In this document: positions 58,601-64,000 of the stretch, piece by piece | Layout: each line of letters opens with the position of its first letter | Numbering within the stretch: the first letter of the stretch is position 1 | Assembly (NCBI RefSeq): GCF_023091745.1 | Contig: NC_068928.1 | Span: forward strand, 12,728,001-12,792,000 | Direction of reading: 5' to 3' | From: Budorcas taxicolor | Lineage: Eukaryota; Chordata; Mammalia; Artiodactyla; Bovidae | Length of the DNA stretch: 64,000 nt | Notes under the pieces: generated by a model | Told to the model about the DNA's origin: nothing | What the model saw: the letters and a program-made list of their open reading frames with translations, nothing else | The model's database searches: none | Made by a program: the position numbers and the translations under genes

Positions 58601-61600
58601 GACAACACTGAGTGGCTAACACACTTTCTTTGAAGAATTACCGTTTTTAAAGTATTTTTAGAAGGAATTAATAGTCAAAATATATACTCCTTATAATATA
58701 ATCTTGAAAAATAGTTGCAAAACAAAACAAATTATCCTTTACCCTGCTTCCCAGAGATAGCTGAGATTATAGAGCAGCATTTCGTGTAGTTCCCATCATA
58801 GCAACATACAGATTCAGAGTTGAGATATGTCATCTTCTGTAACACTTCATATCTTGCTTCTTCTCACTGAATGTAATATTGAGAACATTTTCTCTTGTTA
58901 TTAAGCAGTGTTAATGGCCTTGTAATACTGTGTTGTATGACATTCCAGGATGTAATCATTCCTCCTTTGTTGGGCGTAGAGGTGGTCCTAGTTTTTGCTA
59001 TGAATAACATTCTTAAGAATATGAATAATGCATAAAACTTTGCATTAACAATTTTTTCTGGCTTTTCAAAGGAAAATTACTGGATCAAAGGATAAAAATC
59101 TTCTATAAAATTCTTGATACATACTGTCAAGTTAGTACAATGTGGAACACAGTTTACCCTCCTAATTCAAACCAATCTAAATGGACTAGAAGCTCTGATA
59201 AGGGTTTTTGAGACTTTAAATGTAGTGTATCCTCTTGAGGATTAGGTAGTCAGCATCAGTTAGAAGTTTAGTATTGTTTGCTTTAAAAAAAAAAAAAACA
59301 ACTTAGATCTTTATTTATTTATTTTATATTTTAGGCTAGGCCATGTGTGTCATGGCACGGGGGATCTTAGTTCCCTGACCAGGGATCGAACCTGTGCCCC
59401 CTGCATTGGGAGCTCAGAGTCTTAACCACTGGCCCACCAGGGAAATTTGCCTGTTTTAAATTCTTGATTAAGTTTTTAATTTACCAAAGGTGATAGATGT
59501 TACAGATGGCTGTGAAGATGAAGAAGTAAAAAAGTAAAACTAAAAGGACAGGGATTTTTAGTAAATACAAACAGTATTGTTGGATTAGAGCTTGTGAGAA
59601 TGCGCTAGGAACAGATTATTTGTGATCAGGAGAAACCAGGACAGGTACTTAAGAGTGACAGTGGGTAATGGATTCAATAAACTTTATAAAGCAGTAATTG
59701 CAGGACAATGACTTGTTCTATTTTTGGCAAGCCTAGGGATAGGCAACCTCATCATGAACCAGACACTAATGATTCCTCTGTGAGACCACACCTGAAGTAC
59801 TTTACGTGAGTGTCTTCCTTTGGGTAACCTAGAATCTGAAGAATAAGTCAGGGAAGTGATTTTAAAGAATGAGGGAAAATAGTTCTGCTGTCCTCTTATC
59901 TTCCTCTTTTTATTTTTTCCCTTTTTCTTATTTTGGTGTCATCATTGAAGAGGATATAGTGATTGGCCAGTAAACAAGTAAAAAGCCATTGTTGTAAGGG
60001 AAAGGCAAGGACAATAATTATTTACTGTGAGCATGGAGTTTCTAATTGGGGCGGTATTGAACGTGTGTGTGAGTGTGTGCATGCGTGCTCAGAAGCTCAG
60101 TTGTGTATGTACAAGAGAAAATTTAGTAGTGTTCAAGCCAGTGAAACACAGGAAAGACACAGTAATATACTTGATCTTTACATTTAGGTACTAGTTAGGT
60201 AAAAATGAAACGGTTGGAAATGAGGGTTTTGTTTCAAAAATTTTAAGCCTGTTCTTTATCGACTTTTTGAAAAGGATTCGAGAATTAGGTATTATTCATT
60301 AAATTTTACTTACTTATGGCTGTGCTGGGTCTTCATTGCTGCATGGGCTTTTCTCTAGTTGTGGCAAGCTGGGGCTACTTTCGGTTGTAGTGTGCAAGCT
60401 TCTTCTTGCGGTGGCTTCTCTTTCTTGCGGAGCACACACTGTAGGGTGCATGGTCTTTAGCAGTTTCAGCTCCCAGGCTCTAGAGCGTAGGGCCAGTAGT
60501 TGTGGCACACAGGCTTCGTTGGCCCGAGGCTTGATCCTCCTGCATCAGGGATTGAACCCGTGTCTCCTGCATTGGAAGCCGGATTCTTTATCACAGGGAA
60601 GCCCCTATTAAATTTTATAAACATATGTATTTTAAAGGTCAGCATGTAGATTTTAATATATAGGTATGCTCTCAGTCCTCTGCTTTAATTATTAAAACAA
60701 TAAAATATAGTTGATCAGAATAAAAATAATTTACTTATACAGAGTCAGAATTTAGGATTTCACCTATGAACTGGTGAGGCATTGATTTGGTAAATTAAAT
60801 AACTTTGATTTTAAAATAGTATAGGTAATTGTCTCAGTTGTTTTCTTTTTAATGGTGGCAAGTAATATGTGGTGAAATGATGTATCAAGCAAGTGAAAAT
60901 GTAAATCAAAGTATTAATTGTTTAAATGGTATATTGGAGTGACTTGCAGTGTTCTAGTGAGTTACATGGTTTATCCTGTACCTTTTTTTATGGCTTGATG
61001 AGTTAAATTTATTTGTGTTTTAAACCATGTGGTGATTCCAGAGAACATGTGAGTTAATTGTACTGTTCTTTTTTTCAGTTTTTATGGGCCAGGATTTCTA
61101 ATACCAGGATTGTTAAGACTAGTAACCAATTTTATTTTGTACTGTTGGCAAAGTTAATATATGACAGTGCTCAGAACAAAGGCTAGTATACATAAAGCTA
61201 TGTTAAATGTCTTTATTATTATTACTGTCAGTCTTTGGGGATAAGACACCAAAAACTGGTGACAAGTTGGTTAGCCTAAAAATTCGGTAATTGATCGTAA
61301 AACTGTGAGCTGTGGACATGCAGTCTATATGTATGGAAGAAGAAACTTCCAGCATAGTAAAAGCTATTGAGATGGAAGCATGAACATATCTCTGAACTTG
61401 ATATGATGAATATAGAATTGGAAATAAGGAACACTGGCTCTTTCCCTGGTAATAAGTGGTGTATGTGTGTTACAATACATTTGGGAAAGTCATCTATCTT
61501 TTCACCTAGAGATAGCCACATCTAATACATATTTTCTTTTTCTGTAAGAAGATAACACACATGAAAATTTGAATCATATTGTACATGCAGTTTTTGGTTC

Positions 61601-63769
61601 TGTAAAATACACTCAAGTCCTCTGGATTGTTGAATAGGTGTTTGCATCCATCCTTAGTAACTACTTGCCTTTCTCGCACACATATCCAGTAGTCCCCTCT
61701 TCACAAATCAAGAAAAGGTCTTATATCTGTTGTTTATACTTGCCGTGATTGTTTAGTCCTCTGTTTACTGTTGGAACAAGCACGTGTTTAGGCTCTCATT
61801 TCTGATGTGGAGGGGAAAGAGTGGTCACTTGTTTAAAGAAGCAGGTCTTTGTGATGCTGGTTGGTGAAGGAAAGTATGTTTTTAAGATCACGTTCAGCTG
61901 AGTGGGTTTTTTAGTTTTTGCCTCACATGGTCTCTTGGTCTTGACTTCACTCTTTCAGTGTGTAGGAGTTTGTGGCCCTTGTCACCTGGAAATAGAAGTT
62001 TGTCCTAGCATAGTATGTTTGATACATTTAACAATGCTCTAGTTAAGATATAAATGTGTTACTTTATTTCATTGTTTCGAAGGCATACTTTTTTCATATT
62101 TAACATCTCTATGGAGAAGGAAATGGCAACCCACTCCAGTGTTCTTGCCTGGAGAATCCCAGGGACGGGGTAGCCTGGTGGGCTGCCGTCTATGGGGTCG
62201 CACAGAGTCAGACACAACTGAAGTAACTTAGCAAACCAGATGTGCACGCGTTCACAGAGCCTCAGGGGACGGTGTGTAGCATGGCAGGCCCTCTGCAGAG
62301 GCATGGAGTCCGGTCCCCGGCAAACGCTCTTCCGTTTCCACCACCCGCGTTCAGCTCCCCCCAGAGATGCCCATAGGAGCCGATCTGTAAACAGAGGATC
62401 CCCCAGTGTTGATCGTAGGCTGTGTTCACCCTCACCTCAACAGCACCTTAAGTCTAATCAGCTAACTAGGATCTGTACATTGAAACCTATAGCACATTAG
62501 AAACTTGTATTTAAAAACAATTAACCGTACTGACCGAGTTTTACGTGGGAAATATGTAAATATGAAGTGTTGGGGTTTCCTTTTTTTATTTTAAGAAAAG
62601 GAGACGTTCACCACTCTCACGTGCCATTTGTCCTCAGAGGGCGGCTTTACTTTTTTGGTAAAGGAACAAGCTGCTGATCTTGACAAGGAATTCACGTATA
62701 ATTGTTATTACAGAGGAATTGCTATTACTCATGTTTTAAAAATATCTATTAAACATTATTAAACTTGATCGGGATGGGCCAAATAAAGTTTTATTGGAAC
62801 ATTAAAAAAAAAAAATCTCTAAAATTGGGATACTTCTTTCATTTGATGACATCTTCCAGTTACAATGGTTCTTACCTAGTGGTACCTAGTGGTACATAAG
62901 TTATTCCTTGAAGTTAGTGGTGTCACAGATCAGTGAAATGTGGTGATTACTGATTTCCATTGTCTGACACCCCAAAACAGCCTTAAGCTTTATATCTCTC
63001 TCATCCTCTGCAATGAATTTTGAGAACTGAATAAGTATTTCAGTGTATTTTTTTCCGTTCATGATTAGAGCAAACATTTGCTCTGTGTTAGGTATTATTC
63101 TGAGTATGTATCTGTGTGTGTGTGTGTATATGTAAAGTGAAGTCATTATATATATAGTCATATATGTATATATAGTTATTTACATGATAAGATTTACTGT
63201 GTTCTGTAGCTCTGAGGAATAACTGAAAATGTCAGGATTTTTAATGTAAGATATCAGGTTATTTCACTTACTAAGTGCTTTCATTAGCCACTACAACACA
63301 CATTTTTAAATACAAGTTAATCCTCACAACCCATTCTATAAGAGATATTAAAAGTTACTACTTAATCTCATTTTACACATAAGGAAGCTGAAAATCAGAC
63401 TTCTTAAGTAACTTGCCCAGAATTGTGACATAAATTGTAAATTATAATAAAAGTGCATTTGAATTCAGGTCTGCCTGACTTCAGTGCCCTTGCTTATAAT
63501 GACTATACCATTTCTGGCTTTAAAAACTGTAATTTGGATTTTTTTTTTTTTAACTTTTTGATGGAGGTGGGAGGGAGCAAATCTGGCTTTAGGGGAGTCT
63601 ATTTCTGTCCTAGGAAATTATAAAATAATCTGTATCAGTGCTTTCATAGAAGGTAAAATAATTGATTTGTATTCTTTTACATATTAAGATGGTGATGGAA
63701 TTTCCTGACAATGTGTTAAATCTTGATGGGCATCAAAATAATGGTGCACAACTGAAGCAGTTCATTCAG
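55582..63769 (+). CDS. GGNBP2: GGNBP2, gametogenetin-binding protein 2 (5' part, first 58 codons)
   Basis: Two coding exons are present, 55582-55674 and 63689-63769, with an 8 kb intron between them. They encode MARLVAVCRDGEEEFPFERR, QIPLYIDDTLT and MVMEFPDNVLNLDGHQN and then NGAQLKQFIQ. This matches the N terminus of GGNBP2 (also ZFP403), a protein of roughly 700 aa that binds gametogenetin and is needed in spermatogenesis and placental development. The gene continues beyond the right edge. Both junctions are phase 0. Confidence 0.96.
55881..58409 (+). other. GGNBP2: GGNBP2 intron 1, 5' part, repeat-poor
   Basis: About 2.5 kb contains no ruminant SINE or LINE that I can recognise. This contrasts with the rest of the window. 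Confidence 0.5.
58410..58639 (+). repeat. Bov-tA SINE with perfect target-site duplication
   Basis: TCTTTGAAGAATT at 58410-58422 and 58627-58639 flanks a full Bov-tA in GGNBP2 intron 1. Confidence 0.93.
58750..59200. repeat. Old LINE-like segment
   Basis: Phrases such as TGTTGTATGACATTCCAGGATGTAATC and GAAAATTACTGGATCAAAGG resemble a diverged mammalian LINE. The family is not certain. Confidence 0.4.
59332..59453 (-). repeat. CHR-type SINE fragment
   Basis: GCTAGGCCATGTGTGTCATGGC..CCAGGGATCGAACCTGTGCCCCCTGC..CCCACCAGGGAA. Confidence 0.78.
60310..60604 (-). repeat. CHR-type SINE, nearly full length
   Basis: TATGGCTGTGCTGGGTCTTCATTGC..TTTCTCTAGTTGTGGC..AGGGATTGAACCCGTGTCTCC..AGGGAAGCCC. Confidence 0.87.
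60605..62111 (+). other. GGNBP2: GGNBP2 intron 1, middle part, nothing recognised
   Basis: AT-rich intron DNA without confident repeats or exon-like segments. Confidence 0.45.
62112..62235 (+). repeat. Bov-A2 SINE monomer
   Basis: ATGGAGAAGGAAATGGCAACCC..GGGGTCGCACAGAGTCAGACACAACTGAAG. Confidence 0.88.
63110..63180. repeat. (TG)n/(TA)n microsatellite cluster
   Basis: A run of TGTGTGTGTG, then TATATATA and TATATGTATATATAG, lies about 510 nt before GGNBP2 exon 2. Confidence 0.8.
63270..63500 (-). repeat. MIR SINE
   Basis: CTCATTTTACACATAAGGAAGCTGAAAATC, TAAGTAACTTGCCCAGAATTGTG and GAATTCAGGTCTGCCTGACTTC. Confidence 0.72.
63689..63769 (+). CDS. GGNBP2: GGNBP2 second coding exon
   Basis: The acceptor is tacatattaag and the donor is TCAG|gtaagt. 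It encodes 27 residues beginning MVMEFPDN. The acceptor tract is short on pyrimidines. A TG-rich repeat follows the donor within about 30 nt. Confidence 0.94.
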
Positions 63770-63796
63770 GTAAGTTTTAAAAATTAATGTTTTAAA

Positions 63797-63846
63797 TGGC
63801 GTGTGTGTGCATGAGCATGTGTGTGTATGTATGTGTGTGTGTGTTT
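63797..63846 (+). repeat. TG-rich repeat just after the GGNBP2 exon 2 donor
   Basis: Imperfect TG repeats (GCGTGTGTGTGC, ATGTGTGTGTATG, GTGTGTGTGTG) begin 28 nt downstream of the exon end. Confidence 0.85.
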
Positions 63847-64000
63847 TAAGGAGTCAGATGTGAGCAGTCATTTCATCTTACCTAGGGCTCTTTAGGTCTT
63901 AAGGTTCAGTGAGGTTGCTTTGTTTTACTATGGCTCCAGTTACATTTACATCCCTGTGATGCGAAAGATTTGGTGGTGGTGTGTTACCATTTTACATGTC

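Noticed and set aside
1..64000. CRISPR array, operon, phage or bacterial mobile element
   Set aside because: All genes are split vertebrate genes and the repeats are SINEs, LINEs or simple repeats; the only regular array is the GT minisatellite, which lacks unique spacers.

Overview
This window is nuclear DNA from a ruminant, most likely a bovid (cattle, sheep or goat type; I cannot separate these). It holds dozens of Bov-tA and Bov-A2 SINEs, tRNA-Glu-derived CHR-type SINEs and BovB LINE tails, which together mark ruminants. It also has older MIR, L2 and L1-type mammalian repeats, introns with GT..AG borders, and CpG-island promoters. Nothing in it looks bacterial or viral.

Four protein genes are present, in the order I know from human chromosome 17q12: ZNHIT3 (+), MYO19 (-), PIGW (+) and GGNBP2 (+, running off the right edge). 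I rebuilt the coding exons from splice sites, reading phase and recalled family similarity. ZNHIT3 has 5 coding exons (5946-12705, 156 aa). MYO19 has 24 coding exons (44423 down to 13540, 947 aa). PIGW has a single coding exon (48661-50172, 503 aa). GGNBP2 has two coding exons in view (55582-55674 and 63689-63769, the first 58 aa).

Layout: 1-5.7 kb is intergenic and repeat-bearing, with an unassigned CpG-rich patch at about 2.9-3.4 kb. ZNHIT3 and MYO19 converge and their 3' ends probably overlap near 12.9-13.0 kb. MYO19 fills 13-46.6 kb, with a GT-rich minisatellite at 18.7-19.35 kb and a LINE-rich intron at 31.7-37.6 kb. MYO19 and PIGW diverge from one CpG island at 46.0-47.35 kb. From 50.3 to 54.5 kb is intergenic, with one odd CpG-rich exon-like patch at 52.5 kb. 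A second island at 54.6-55.9 kb drives GGNBP2, whose first coding intron fills most of the rest.

The genes are neighbours, not a pathway. ZNHIT3 helps assemble box C/D snoRNPs, MYO19 is a mitochondrial myosin, PIGW acylates inositol in GPI-anchor synthesis in the ER, and GGNBP2 is a gametogenetin-binding regulatory protein. I found no previously undescribed system. The most useful observations are lineage differences in MYO19 (a 17-residue gap in the converter region and an earlier stop), a higher-order minisatellite, overlapping 3' ends, a possible CUG-started GGNBP2 extension, and an unexplained exon-like CpG-rich patch.
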